A stretch of 64,000 nucleotides of DNA from Mycolicibacterium canariasense (lineage in GTDB: Bacteria; Actinomycetota; Actinomycetes; Mycobacteriales; Mycobacteriaceae). Made by a program: the position numbers and the translations under genes. Each line of letters begins with the position of its first letter. The first letter of the stretch is position 1. Shown here one piece after another: positions 51,054-60,504 of this stretch. A model generated the notes under the pieces. That model did no database searches, was not told the DNA's origin, and worked only from the letters and a program-made list of their open reading frames with translations. The stretch covers positions 62,001 to 126,000 of the forward strand of contig NZ_LQOL01000056.1 in the NCBI RefSeq assembly GCF_002101555.1. Direction: 5' to 3'.

Positions 51054-51082
51054 CGGATCTGCGCTAGAGGTGGGAGATCGTC

Positions 51083-51652
51083 ATGATCAAGCCGGACAAT
51101 CCGAATCCCGAATTCCAGCTCGGCGGAATCAACCACGTCGCGCTGGTGTGCTCGGATATGCAGCGCACCGTGGATTTCTACTCCGGGGTGCTCGGCATGC
51201 CGCTGATCAAGGCGATCGACCTGCCCGGCGGCATGGGGCAGCATTTTTTCTTCGACGCCGGCAACGGTGACTGCGTCGCGTTCTTCTGGTTCACCGACGC
51301 GCCCGATGGCGTCCCGGGGATCTCCGCGCCGATCGCACTACCGGGTCTGGGGGAGATCACCAGCGCGGTGTCGACCATGAACCACCTGGCCTTCCACGTG
51401 CCGCCGGAGAAGTTCGACGAGTACCGGGAGAAGCTCAAGGCCAAGGGCGTGCGGGTCGGACCGGTGCTCAACCACGACGAGAGTGAGTGGCAGGCATCCC
51501 GGACCCTGCACCCGGGCGTCTACGTGCGGTCGTTCTACTTCCAGGACCCGGACGGCATCACGCTGGAATTTGCGTGCTGGGTCAAGCAGTTCGACCGGGG
51601 CGAGGCCAAGGTGGCACCGCGGACCGCGGCCGACCGCCGCGTCACGGTCTGA
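51083..51652 (+). CDS. VOC (glyoxalase/dioxygenase fold) protein (Rv0274-like)
   Basis: A 189-residue vicinal oxygen chelate protein. Metal-binding residues are visible: His in INHVALVCSD, His in TMNHLAFHV and Glu in DGITLEFACW. Members are glyoxalases, dioxygenases or isomerases. The position and length match M. tuberculosis Rv0274. GGTGGGAG precedes the start. It is divergent from the TetR gene and probably derepressed with it. Confidence 0.87.
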   Translation: MIKPDNPNPEFQLGGINHVALVCSDMQRTVDFYSGVLGMPLIKAIDLPGGMGQHFFFDAGNGDCVAFFWFTDAPDGVPGISAPIALPGLGEITSAVSTMNHLAFHVPPEKFDEYREKLKAKGVRVGPVLNHDESEWQASRTLHPGVYVRSFYFQDPDGITLEFACWVKQFDRGEAKVAPRTAADRRVTV

Positions 51653-51664
51653 CTTCGCGACCTC

Positions 51665-51694
51665 TTGACACCTGTTCAGTTCGGGCGGCAATAT
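51665..51694 (+). promoter_or_regulatory. SigA-type promoter of the MpaB-like gene
   Basis: TTGACA at 51665-51670, an 18-base spacer and CAATAT at 51689-51694 lie 39 bases before ATG 51733. This fits a separate primary promoter for this gene. Confidence 0.6.
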
Positions 51695-51732
51695 CAGGAA
51701 ACAACCGTTCGCACATTTGGGTAGGGGTGTCC

Positions 51733-52611
51733 ATGACCATCGCCGAACGCCCGGTCGACGAGACCGCTCGCGCCGCGGTGCGCCGGCCGCGCTGGGGTGC
51801 CGGCTTCGACGACGGGCTGATGGGGGTGGCCCTGCTGGCCGGTCCGGCGAACGTGATCATGCAGTTGGCCCGCCCCGGCGTCGGCTACGGCGTGATGGAG
51901 AGCCGGGTCGACAGCGGCCGGGTGGACCTGCACCCGATCAAGCGGGCCCGGACCACCTTCACCTATCTGGCGGTCGCCGGCCGGGGCAGCGACGCGCAGA
52001 AGGCGGCCTTCCGACGCGCGGTCAATCGGGCGCATGCCCAGGTCTATTCCACCGAGGACAGCCCGGTGCAGTACAACGCCTTCGACAAGGATCTGCAGCT
52101 GTGGGTCGCGGCGTGCCTGTACAAGGGTGCGGTCGACGTGCACCGGCTGTTCGTCGGGGAGATGGATGAGGAGATGGCGGATCGGCACTATCGCGACGGC
52201 ATGACACTGGGCACCACGCTGCAGGTGTCGCCGGAGATGTGGCCGGCCGATCGTGCGGCCTTCGACAAATACTGGACCGAATCGCTGGAACAGGTGCATA
52301 TCGACGACGCGGTGCGTGAGTACCTGTACCCGATCGCGGTGGCGCGGTTACGCGGTTTACAACTACCCGGCCCGCTGCAGCGGTACGCCGAGGAGTGGGC
52401 CGGATTGATCACCACCGGATTCCTGCCGCAGCGATTCCGCGACGAGATGCGGCTGCCTTGGGATGCCCGGCGCCGGCGCCGGTTCCACCGGTTGATGACG
52501 GTGCTACGGACGGTCAACAACACCATGCCCGGTTTTGTCCGGCGGTTCCCGTTCAACGTTCTGCTCAAGGACCTCGACTGGCGTATCCGCACCGGCCGCC
52601 CTTTGATCTAA
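51733..52611 (+). CDS. MpaB-like oxygenase family protein (Rv0276-like)
   Basis: A 292-residue helical protein of the MpaB/latex-clearing (DUF2236) type, haem-binding in characterised members. Recognisable are GVALLAGPANVIMQLARPGVGYGVMESRVDSGR, RTTFTYLAVAG and the HRLFVGEMDEEMADR segment. Oxygenase activity is inferred from relatives. The M. tuberculosis neighbour in the same position is Rv0276. ATG 51733 is used because the conserved start MTIAERPVD lies here; the upstream frame is open but unlikely. It has its own promoter. Confidence 0.8.
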   Translation: MTIAERPVDETARAAVRRPRWGAGFDDGLMGVALLAGPANVIMQLARPGVGYGVMESRVDSGRVDLHPIKRARTTFTYLAVAGRGSDAQKAAFRRAVNRAHAQVYSTEDSPVQYNAFDKDLQLWVAACLYKGAVDVHRLFVGEMDEEMADRHYRDGMTLGTTLQVSPEMWPADRAAFDKYWTESLEQVHIDDAVREYLYPIAVARLRGLQLPGPLQRYAEEWAGLITTGFLPQRFRDEMRLPWDARRRRRFHRLMTVLRTVNNTMPGFVRRFPFNVLLKDLDWRIRTGRPLI

Positions 52612-52715
52612 CCAAGCTCTAGGCAAGCTCTAGCCAACTTGTGGCGCGTGTGGCAGGACCACGCCGGGAACCGGCCGAATCACGCAAATCACAAGGTCGC
52701 GGGGCGGTGAACGTC

Positions 52716-52771
52716 TCGACAGTTAGTTTATGCAATGCTAACTTCAGCGGAGTTAGCATAGGCAAACTTAA
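52716..52771 (+). promoter_or_regulatory. ESX-3 promoter with IdeR box
   Basis: TCGACA (52716-52721), 17 bases and TAACTT (52739-52744) form a plausible promoter. The 19 bases at 52753-52771, starting TTAGCATAGGC, match the IdeR consensus TTAGGTTAGGCTAACCTAA at 15 of 19 positions and lie at the expected transcription start. AGTTAG/CTAACT half-sites at 52721-52726 and 52738-52743 form a second, imperfect dyad. In mycobacteria IdeR with iron represses this operon, so expression would rise in iron limitation. No clear Zur box is seen. Confidence 0.8.
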
Positions 52772-52807
52772 GGAGACGGCGGGCGGCGTTGTGCCCCGCG
52801 ATGGCAT

Positions 52808-54649
52808 ATGGATACGGTCAGTGGCACGCTCACGCCGAGCGTAGGAGGAGCGCGCGTCGACCGCGACGTCGCAAGCAGGTTCGCGACGTGTTGTCGCGCC
52901 CTGGGACTGTCGGTCCACGATCGGCAGCGTCCCGCCGACCTTGCCGCCGCGCGATCGGGCTTCACCGAGCTGACCCGCATCGCGCGGGAGCACTGCGACG
53001 GGTGGGTGGGCCTGGCCGCCGCCGGAGCCGGAACCGGCGAGCAGGCCGGGCGGGTCATCGAAACCATCTGGCGCACCGCCGCGACGCTGGGCGCCCTGCA
53101 GCGCGATATCGAGCTGAGCCCCGGCGCGCTGGGTTTCACCTACGACACCGGGCTGTATCTGCAGTTCCGGGCGATCGACCGGGACGATATCCAGCTCGCC
53201 TATGCCGCCACCCTGGCCGATTCCGGTGACTTCGCCACCGCCGACAGCCTGGTCGCCGAGCTCGTCGAGCGCAGGCCCCGCTGGCTGCAGGCGCGCTGGG
53301 TCCGGGTCGCGATCTTCCACCGCACCCGTCGTTGGGCCGACGTGGTGCGCCTGCTCACCCCCGTCGTCAACGATCCCGACCTCGACGAGCACTACGCGCA
53401 TGCCGCCCGAGTGACGCTGGGTATCGCGCTGGCCCACCTCGGTATGTTCGCCCCGGCGATCTCGCATCTGGAGAACCCGGAGGGCCCGGTCGCGGTGGCT
53501 GCCGTCGACGGCGGCCTGGTCAAGGCGCTGTCGCTGCGCGCCCAGGGCGAGACCGAGGAAGCGGCCGATGTGCTGGCCGCGCTGTACGCCGCCAACCCCG
53601 AACACGCGGGAATAGAAGAGGCGCTGCAAGATTCGTCGTTCGGGCTGGATACCACCACCGCGGCGCGCATCGATGCGCGCACCGATCCCTGGGATCCGGG
53701 CACCGAACCGGGTGAGGGCGATTTCGTCGACCCGGGAGCCAAGGAGCGCAAGGCGCACCTGCTCACCGAGGCCGAGGCCGAACTGGCCGAGTTCATCGGC
53801 CTCGACGAGGTCAAGTACCAGGTGGCCCGGCTGAAGAGCTCGGTCGCCATGTCGATCCGCCGGCAGGAGCGCGGCCTGGCCGTCGCGCAGCGCACCAATC
53901 ACCTGGTGTTCGCCGGCCCACCGGGTACCGGTAAGACCACCATCGCCCGCGTCGTCGCCAAGATCTATTGCGGTCTTGGACTTTTGAAGAAGGAAACGGT
54001 TTGCGAGGTGCACCGCGCCGACCTCATCGGTCAGCACATCGGCGAAACCGAAGCCAAGACCAACGCCATCATCGACAGCGCCTTGGACGGCGTGCTGTTC
54101 CTCGACGAGGCCTACGCGCTGGTGTCCACCGGCGCCAAGAACGACTTCGGCCTGGTGGCCATCGACACCCTGCTGGCCCGGATGGAGAACGACCGCGACC
54201 GGTTGGTCGTCATCGTGGCCGGCTACCGCGCCGACCTGGACCGCTTCCTGGACACCAACGAGGGCCTGCGCTCCCGCTTCACCCGCAGCATCGACTTCCC
54301 GTCCTACAGCGCACCGGAACTCGTCGAGATGGCGATGCGGATGGCCGAGAAGCGGGACAGCGTGTTCGAGAACGCCGCACACGACCAGATGGAGAAGCTG
54401 TTCGCGCAACTGGCGCAGGGAACCACCCCGGATGCCAACGGTGTTCCGCGGCGCAGCCTCGACATCGCCGGCAATGGCCGCTTCGTCCGAAACCTTGTCG
54501 AACGTTCCGAGGAGGAACGTGAGTACCGATTGGACCACTCCGAGTCCGACGAGTTCACCGATGACGAGCTGATGATCATCACCGCCGATGACGTGAGTCA
54601 GTCGGCCGGCCCGCTGCTGCGCGGCCTCGGATTGACGGTGCCCCAGTGA
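52808..54649 (+). CDS. eccA3: ESX-3 AAA+ ATPase EccA3
   Basis: A 613-residue cytosolic ATPase of the ESX-3 system. The N-terminal half is TPR-like helical; the C-terminal AAA+ domain has Walker A GPPGTGKTT (near residue 373) and Walker B VLFLDEAYAL (near 432). EccA proteins help in substrate and chaperone EspG recycling. ATG 52808 has no strong ribosome binding site, although AGGAGG follows at 52842; M. tuberculosis EccA3 begins a little earlier but its first residues are not conserved. It ends in TGATG with eccB3. Confidence 0.93.
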   Translation: MDTVSGTLTPSVGGARVDRDVASRFATCCRALGLSVHDRQRPADLAAARSGFTELTRIAREHCDGWVGLAAAGAGTGEQAGRVIETIWRTAATLGALQRDIELSPGALGFTYDTGLYLQFRAIDRDDIQLAYAATLADSGDFATADSLVAELVERRPRWLQARWVRVAIFHRTRRWADVVRLLTPVVNDPDLDEHYAHAARVTLGIALAHLGMFAPAISHLENPEGPVAVAAVDGGLVKALSLRAQGETEEAADVLAALYAANPEHAGIEEALQDSSFGLDTTTAARIDARTDPWDPGTEPGEGDFVDPGAKERKAHLLTEAEAELAEFIGLDEVKYQVARLKSSVAMSIRRQERGLAVAQRTNHLVFAGPPGTGKTTIARVVAKIYCGLGLLKKETVCEVHRADLIGQHIGETEAKTNAIIDSALDGVLFLDEAYALVSTGAKNDFGLVAIDTLLARMENDRDRLVVIVAGYRADLDRFLDTNEGLRSRFTRSIDFPSYSAPELVEMAMRMAEKRDSVFENAAHDQMEKLFAQLAQGTTPDANGVPRRSLDIAGNGRFVRNLVERSEEEREYRLDHSESDEFTDDELMIITADDVSQSAGPLLRGLGLTVPQ

Positions 54650-56241
54650 TGGCCGGCAACGACCCGACTGCCGGGAACGCCGGCGAGGACCGGCGCGAAT
54701 TCGCTTCGCGCACACCGGTTAACGAGAACCCGGACCAGATCCGATATCGGCGTGGCTTCGTCACCCGGCATCAGGTGTCGGGCTGGCGGTTCATGATGCG
54801 CCGCATCGCCTCCGGGGTCGCGCTGCACGACACCCGGATGCTGGTCGATCCCTTGCGCAGCCAGAGCCGTGCGGTGCTGGTCGGGGCCCTGGTGCTGGTC
54901 ACCGGGCTGGCCGGCTGCTTCGTGTTCTCGTTGATCCGGCCCGCCGGGGACGCCGGCACGGCCACCATCCTGGCCGACCGGGACACCTCCGCACTGTATG
55001 TGCGCATCGGGGACGTGGTACATCCCGCCCTCAACCTCACCTCGGCCCGGTTGATCGCCGGCCGGCCGGACAATCCGACGCTGGTCAAGAGCAGTGAGAT
55101 CGACAGGTTCGCCCGCGGCAACCTGATCGGGATCCCCGGTGCTCCGGAACGCATGGTGCAGAACACCTCTCGTTCGGCGGACTGGACGGTGTGTGATGTC
55201 ACCACGTCGTCCGCCGGCGCCCCGGCGGGCGTCACCGTGCTGGCCGGGACTCCGGACCAGTCCGGCGAGCGGGCCGCCGCGCTGCCGTCCGACCGCGTCG
55301 TCCTGGTGCAGAACGTCGGCGGCGTGCACGCCGGGACATGGCTGTTGTGGAACGGCAAGCGCAGCCCCCTCGACCTGGGTAACCGGGCCATCACCGACGC
55401 GCTGGGCCTGGGCACCGACATGCCCGCCCCGCGGGTCATCGCCCCCGGCCTGTTCAACGCCATCCCGGAATCGGCACCGCTGGTGGCGCCCGCCCTGCCT
55501 GGCGCCGGCGCCCCGCCCCGCTTCGCATTGCCGGTCCCCGTCCCGGTCGGTGCCGTGGTCGCCGCCTACGAGGCCGACAACAGCATCCGCTACTACGCCG
55601 TCCTGGCCGAAGGCGTGCAACAGATCTCGCCGGTGCTGGCGGCCGTCATGCGCAACACCGACTCGTACGGCCTGCAACAGCCGCCGCGGCTCGGTGCCGA
55701 CGACGTGGCCCGGTTGCCGGTGGCATCGGGTATCGACACCGCCGCCTACCCGTCCGAGAAGGTGACCGCGGTGGACGCCGCCGCCGACCCGGTCACCTGC
55801 GCGTACTGGTCCAAACCGGCCGGCGCCACCGAAAGCTCGCTGACCCTGCTGTCCGGGGCCGCGCTGCCGCTCCCGGACGGGCTGCGCACGGTCGACCTGG
55901 TGGGAGCCGGCTCCGGCGGTACCGCCGACCGTGTCGCCCTGCCGCCGGGCCGGGGGTACTTCGTCCAGTCGGTGGGCGCGGAAGCCGGTGCACCACAAGC
56001 GGGCTCAGCCTTCTGGGTGAGCGATACCGGCGTGCGTTACGGCATCGACACCGTCGGCGACACCAAAGCTGTCGAGGCGCTCGGCCTGACCCCGCCCCCG
56101 GTACCCATCCCGTGGTCGGTGCTCACCCAGTTCGCGGCCGGCCCGACGCTGTCGCGCACCGACGCGCTGGTCGCCCACGACGCCCTGCCCGCCGACCCCA
56201 AACCTGGCGTGGTCAACACCGCGCGCGAGGGAGAGAACTGA
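54649..56241 (+). CDS. eccB3: ESX-3 core component EccB3
   Basis: A 530-residue inner membrane protein of the ESX-3 core. The N-terminal cytosolic part has RRGFVTRHQVSGWRFMMRRI. One membrane helix lies at about residues 73-97 (AVLVGALVLVTGLAGCFVFSLI). The long C-terminal periplasmic domain has the repeats typical of EccB and two Cys that may form a disulfide. Its ATG overlaps the eccA3 stop by one base. Confidence 0.94.
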   Translation: MAGNDPTAGNAGEDRREFASRTPVNENPDQIRYRRGFVTRHQVSGWRFMMRRIASGVALHDTRMLVDPLRSQSRAVLVGALVLVTGLAGCFVFSLIRPAGDAGTATILADRDTSALYVRIGDVVHPALNLTSARLIAGRPDNPTLVKSSEIDRFARGNLIGIPGAPERMVQNTSRSADWTVCDVTTSSAGAPAGVTVLAGTPDQSGERAAALPSDRVVLVQNVGGVHAGTWLLWNGKRSPLDLGNRAITDALGLGTDMPAPRVIAPGLFNAIPESAPLVAPALPGAGAPPRFALPVPVPVGAVVAAYEADNSIRYYAVLAEGVQQISPVLAAVMRNTDSYGLQQPPRLGADDVARLPVASGIDTAAYPSEKVTAVDAAADPVTCAYWSKPAGATESSLTLLSGAALPLPDGLRTVDLVGAGSGGTADRVALPPGRGYFVQSVGAEAGAPQAGSAFWVSDTGVRYGIDTVGDTKAVEALGLTPPPVPIPWSVLTQFAAGPTLSRTDALVAHDALPADPKPGVVNTAREGEN

Positions 56242-59200
56242 TGAGCCGCTTGATCTTCGAGGCCCGCCGGCGCCTGCCAGCGCCGGAGGTCCGTAAGGGG
56301 GCCATCACCATCGAGGCGCCGCCCACACTGCCGCGGCTGGTGCCACCGTCGCTGCTGCGCCGGGTATTGCCGTACCTCATCGTCATCCTGATCGTGGGCA
56401 TGATCGTGGCACTGGTCGCCACCGGCATGCGGTTGATCTCCCCGACGACACTGTTCTTCCCCTTCGTGCTGCTGCTGGCCGCCACCGCGCTGTATCGCGG
56501 GTCGGACAACAAGCTGCGCACCGAGGAGATCGACGCCGAACGCGCCGACTACCTGCGCTACCTGTCGGTGGTGCGGGACAACGTGCGGGCCCAGGCCCAG
56601 GCCCAGCGCGCGGCGCTGGAATGGTCGCACCCGGAACCCGAACTGCTGGCGGCGATCCCGGGCACCCGTAGGCAATGGGAGCGCGACCCGCACGACACCG
56701 ACTTCCTGGTGCTGCGGGCCGGTTTGCACGATGCGCCCTTGTCGGCCGCGCTGCGGGTCAAGGACGTCGTAGACGAGGTCGACCTGGAACCGGTCTCGCA
56801 CACCACGCTGCGCGGTCTGCTCGACGTGCACCGCACCGTCCGCGCGGTGCCGGCCGGGATCCAGCTGGCCAAGGTTTCCCGGATCACCGTGCTCGGCGAT
56901 CGCGGCGAGGTCCGTGGCGCGGTGCGGGCCTGGCTCGCGCAGGCGGTCACCTGGCACGATCCCGCCGTCCTCGGGGTGGCCCTGGCCACGCCCGACCTGG
57001 AGACGCCGGACTGGTCGTGGCTGAAGTGGTTGCCCCACACCGATGTTCCCGGCGAGGCCGACGGTGTCGGACCGGCGCGCTATCTTGCGACCGGCGCCGA
57101 CGAGCTGCGCGCGTTGCTGGCGCCGGCGCTCACCGACCGTGGCCCCTTCACCGGCGAAGCCACGGGCAAACACCTGCTGATCGTGCTCGACGATCCCGAG
57201 ATCGACCCCGACGACATCCTCGGCCGGATCGGGGCCGCCGGTGTCACCCTGGTGCACTGCGGCACCAAAGAACCGCACCGCGAACAATATTCGGATCCGG
57301 AGCGGCCGATCCTCAAGGTCGCCGACGGCACGATCGCGCGGTGGCAGAGTGGGGGCTGGCAGCCCTACATCGACGCCGCCGACACATTGTCGGCCGCCGC
57401 GGCCACCCACCTGGCGCGCCGATTGGCCCGCTGGGACTCCAATCCCGATCAGGCACGCACCGCAGCCTCGGGCGCGTCGACGTTCACCACACTGTTCGGT
57501 ATCCCGGATGCCTCCGCGCTCGATGTCGCGAGCCTGTGGGCGCCACGCAGCCGCGAGGACGAACTTCGGGTACCGATCGGCGTGACCGCAACCGGTGAGC
57601 CACTGATCTTCGACCTCAAGGACGAGGCCGAGGGTGGCATGGGCCCGCACGGCCTGATGATCGGTATGACCGGATCCGGCAAATCGCAGACGTTGATGTC
57701 GATCCTGTTGTCGCTGCTGACCACCCACCCCGCCGACCGGCTCATCGTCATCTACGCCGACTTCAAGGGCGAGGCCGGCGCCGACATCTTCCGGCACTTC
57801 CCGCAGGTTGTCGCCGTCATCTCCAACATGGCCGAGAAGCGTTCACTGGCCGACCGGTTCGCCGACACCCTGCGCGGTGAGGTGGCCCGGCGTGAACAGT
57901 TGCTCAGGGAGGCCGGCCGCTCGGTGCAGGGCAGCGCGTTCAACTCGGTGACCGAATACGAGGCGGCGATCGCGGCCGGGCACGACCTGGCGCCCATCCC
58001 GACGCTGTTCGTGGTGGCCGACGAGTTCACCCTGATGCTGGCCGAGCATCCCGAATACGCCGATCTGTTCGATTACGTGGCGCGCAAGGGCCGGTCGTTC
58101 CGGATCCACATCCTGTTCGCATCGCAGACCCTGGACGTCGGCCGGATCAAGGACATCGACAAGAACACCTCCTACCGGATCGGCCTGAAGGTGGCCAGCC
58201 CGTCGATCAGCCGGCAGATCATCGGCGTCGAGGACGCCTTCCACATCGAGGCCGGGCGGGAGCACAAGGGCGAGGGCTTCCTGGTGCCTGCCCCCGGCGC
58301 GACGCCCATCAAATTCCGCAGCACCTACGTCGACGGCATCTACGACCCGCCGCGCACCGCTCGGTCCGTCGTGGTGCAGTCCCTTCCGGAACCGCAGCCG
58401 TTCACCGCGGGACGGGTGGAGCCGGCTGTCGAGACAGTGATCCTGTCGAATGAGCCGGACGAGGCACCGATCCCGCGCAAGCTGATCACCACCATCGGCG
58501 ACCAACTGGCTGCCTACGGTCCGAAGGCGCCGCAGCTGTGGCTGCCCCCGCTGGAGGAATCCATCCCGCTGGCCGACCTCCTGGGCCGGGCACATACTGA
58601 CGAGCACCAATTCCGTTGGCCGCTGGGCGAAATCGACAAGCCGTTCGAGATGCGCCGGGACACACTGATGTTCACGGCCGATTCGGCGGCGGGCAATGTC
58701 GTGGTGCACGGCGGGCCGAAGTCCGGTAAGTCGGGCGCGCTGCAGACGTTCATGCTGTCGGCGGCCGCCCTGCACGCCCCGGGTGAGGTCAGCTTCTACG
58801 TGCTGGATTACGGCGGTGGGCAGCTGGCGCCGATGGCCGACCTGGCCCACGTGGGTACGGTCGCCACACCACTGGAGCCCGAGCGGATCCGCCGCACCTT
58901 CGCCGAACTGGAACAGCTGCTGCGGGCCCGGCAGGAACGCGGCGCGGCGGCCGGTGCCGCCGGCGGATACACCGACGGCTACGGTGAGGTCTTCCTGCTC
59001 ATCGACAACCTGTACGCGTTCAGCCGCGACAACGTCGACACGTTCAACACCCGTAATCCGTTGCTGGCCAAGGTCACCGAATTGGTCAACAGCGGGCTGG
59101 CGTACGGAATCCACGTGGTGATCACCACGCCGAACTGGCTTGAGGTGCCCCTGGCCATGCGTGACGGGCTGGGTATGCGCCTGGAGCTCAAGCTCAACGA

Positions 59201-60194
59201 CGCGCACGACAGCAATGTCCGAGTGGTCGGAGCGCTGCGCCGCCCCGCCGAGGCGGTACCCGCCGACCAGCCCGGCCGCGGCCTGACCATGGCCGCCGAG
59301 CACTTCCTGTTCGCCGAGCCCGATCTGCGCCTGATTCCCGCGATCAACGCCAAGTACCCGGACCGGCGAGCCCCCGAGGTGCGGCTGCTGCCCACCCAGC
59401 TGTACCCGGATGCGCTGGGCCCGTTGTACACCGGGCCCGAGCAGGTGGTCATCGGCCAGCGCGAGGAGGATCTGCGCCCGGTGGCCGTCGACTTCGCCCG
59501 CCACCCGCTGATGATGGTGTTCGGGGACAGTCGTTCCGGTAAGACCACCCTGTTGCGGCACCTCATCCGCACCATCCGGGACAACGCCACCGCGGGAAAT
59601 GGTATCGCGTTCACCGTCGTGGACCGCCGGCTGCAACTGGTGGACGAGCCGTTGTTCCCGGACAACGAGTACACCGCCAACATCGACCGGATCACGCCTG
59701 CGATGCTCGGCCTGTCCGCGTTGATCGACAAGCGCCGACCCCCGGCCGGACTGTCCCCGCAGGAGCTGCGCAACTGGACGTACGCGGGGCACACCCACTA
59801 CCTGATCATCGACGACGTCGACCAGATCCCGGACGGACCCGCCGTCAGCGGACCGTACATCGGGCAGCGGCCGTGGACACCGCTGCTGGGATTGCTGTCC
59901 CAGGCCGGTGACCTGGGCCTGCGGGTCATCGTCACCGCGCGGGCCAGCGGGTCGGCGCATGCGGTGATGACCGCGCCGCTGTTGCGCCGGCTCAACGACC
60001 TGCAGGCGACCACGGTCATGCTGTCGGGCAGCCCGGCCGACGGCGGCAAATTGCGCGGGCACCGGTTCCACCGGCTGCCTCCGGGCCGGGCAATGCTGCT
60101 CGGCGACGACGCCGATGCCATCCACGTGCAATTGGTGAACCCGCTGGTACCAGAACATGTTTCGGCCAGTACGAACGGAAAGGAATACAGCTGA
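56241..60194 (+). CDS. eccC3: ESX-3 FtsK/SpoIIIE ATPase EccC3
   Basis: A 1317-residue motor ATPase of the ESX-3 system. Two membrane helices lie at about residues 38-60 and 65-88. Three ATPase domains have Walker A motifs GMTGSGKSQ (near 475), GPKSGKSG (near 826) and GDSRSGKTT (near 1095). It recognises and powers the export of Esx, PE and PPE substrates. Its ATG overlaps the eccB3 stop by one base. The length matches M. tuberculosis EccC3 (1330). Confidence 0.95.
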   Translation: MSRLIFEARRRLPAPEVRKGAITIEAPPTLPRLVPPSLLRRVLPYLIVILIVGMIVALVATGMRLISPTTLFFPFVLLLAATALYRGSDNKLRTEEIDAERADYLRYLSVVRDNVRAQAQAQRAALEWSHPEPELLAAIPGTRRQWERDPHDTDFLVLRAGLHDAPLSAALRVKDVVDEVDLEPVSHTTLRGLLDVHRTVRAVPAGIQLAKVSRITVLGDRGEVRGAVRAWLAQAVTWHDPAVLGVALATPDLETPDWSWLKWLPHTDVPGEADGVGPARYLATGADELRALLAPALTDRGPFTGEATGKHLLIVLDDPEIDPDDILGRIGAAGVTLVHCGTKEPHREQYSDPERPILKVADGTIARWQSGGWQPYIDAADTLSAAAATHLARRLARWDSNPDQARTAASGASTFTTLFGIPDASALDVASLWAPRSREDELRVPIGVTATGEPLIFDLKDEAEGGMGPHGLMIGMTGSGKSQTLMSILLSLLTTHPADRLIVIYADFKGEAGADIFRHFPQVVAVISNMAEKRSLADRFADTLRGEVARREQLLREAGRSVQGSAFNSVTEYEAAIAAGHDLAPIPTLFVVADEFTLMLAEHPEYADLFDYVARKGRSFRIHILFASQTLDVGRIKDIDKNTSYRIGLKVASPSISRQIIGVEDAFHIEAGREHKGEGFLVPAPGATPIKFRSTYVDGIYDPPRTARSVVVQSLPEPQPFTAGRVEPAVETVILSNEPDEAPIPRKLITTIGDQLAAYGPKAPQLWLPPLEESIPLADLLGRAHTDEHQFRWPLGEIDKPFEMRRDTLMFTADSAAGNVVVHGGPKSGKSGALQTFMLSAAALHAPGEVSFYVLDYGGGQLAPMADLAHVGTVATPLEPERIRRTFAELEQLLRARQERGAAAGAAGGYTDGYGEVFLLIDNLYAFSRDNVDTFNTRNPLLAKVTELVNSGLAYGIHVVITTPNWLEVPLAMRDGLGMRLELKLNDAHDSNVRVVGALRRPAEAVPADQPGRGLTMAAEHFLFAEPDLRLIPAINAKYPDRRAPEVRLLPTQLYPDALGPLYTGPEQVVIGQREEDLRPVAVDFARHPLMMVFGDSRSGKTTLLRHLIRTIRDNATAGNGIAFTVVDRRLQLVDEPLFPDNEYTANIDRITPAMLGLSALIDKRRPPAGLSPQELRNWTYAGHTHYLIIDDVDQIPDGPAVSGPYIGQRPWTPLLGLLSQAGDLGLRVIVTARASGSAHAVMTAPLLRRLNDLQATTVMLSGSPADGGKLRGHRFHRLPPGRAMLLGDDADAIHVQLVNPLVPEHVSASTNGKEYS

Positions 60195-60502
60195 TGACGC
60201 TGCGTGTCGTTCCAGAAGGTCTGACTGCGGCGGCCGCCGCGGTGGAGGCGCTCACCGCCCGGCTGGCCGCGGCGCATGCCGCCGCCGCCCCGGCGGTCAA
60301 CGTGGTGCTGCCCCCGGCCGCCGACCCGGTGTCGCTGCAGACCGCCGCCGGTTTCAGCGCTGCGGGCAGCGAACACAACGCGGTCGCCGCGCTGGCCGTG
60401 GAGGAGCTGGGCCGCTCCGCCGCCGGGGTGGCCCAATCCGGTGCCAGTTACGCCGCCGGCGATGCGCTCGCCGCCTCGTCGTACCTGATCGCCCGCGGCT
60501 GA
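60194..60502 (+). CDS. PE5: PE family protein PE5
   Basis: A 102-residue PE protein. It is nearly all one PE domain, with the Pro-Glu-related start MTLRVVPEGL and alanine-rich helices. It is co-secreted with PPE4 by ESX-3 and needs EspG3. The start overlaps the eccC3 stop by one base (TGATG), and the next gene starts two bases after its stop. Confidence 0.92.
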   Translation: MTLRVVPEGLTAAAAAVEALTARLAAAHAAAAPAVNVVLPPAADPVSLQTAAGFSAAGSEHNAVAALAVEELGRSAAGVAQSGASYAAGDALAASSYLIARG

Positions 60503-60504
60503 CG

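Noticed and set aside
52789..53229. An alternative TTG-started frame closer to the AAGGAG before eccA3
   Set aside because: It is in a different frame from EccA3 and encodes arginine-rich shadow sequence.
52619..54715. A 698-codon minus-strand frame opposite eccA3
   Set aside because: Antisense to eccA3 and across its promoter; no recognisable features.
57843..60158. A 771-codon minus-strand frame opposite eccC3
   Set aside because: Antisense shadow of an essential secretion ATPase with three Walker motifs in the plus frame.
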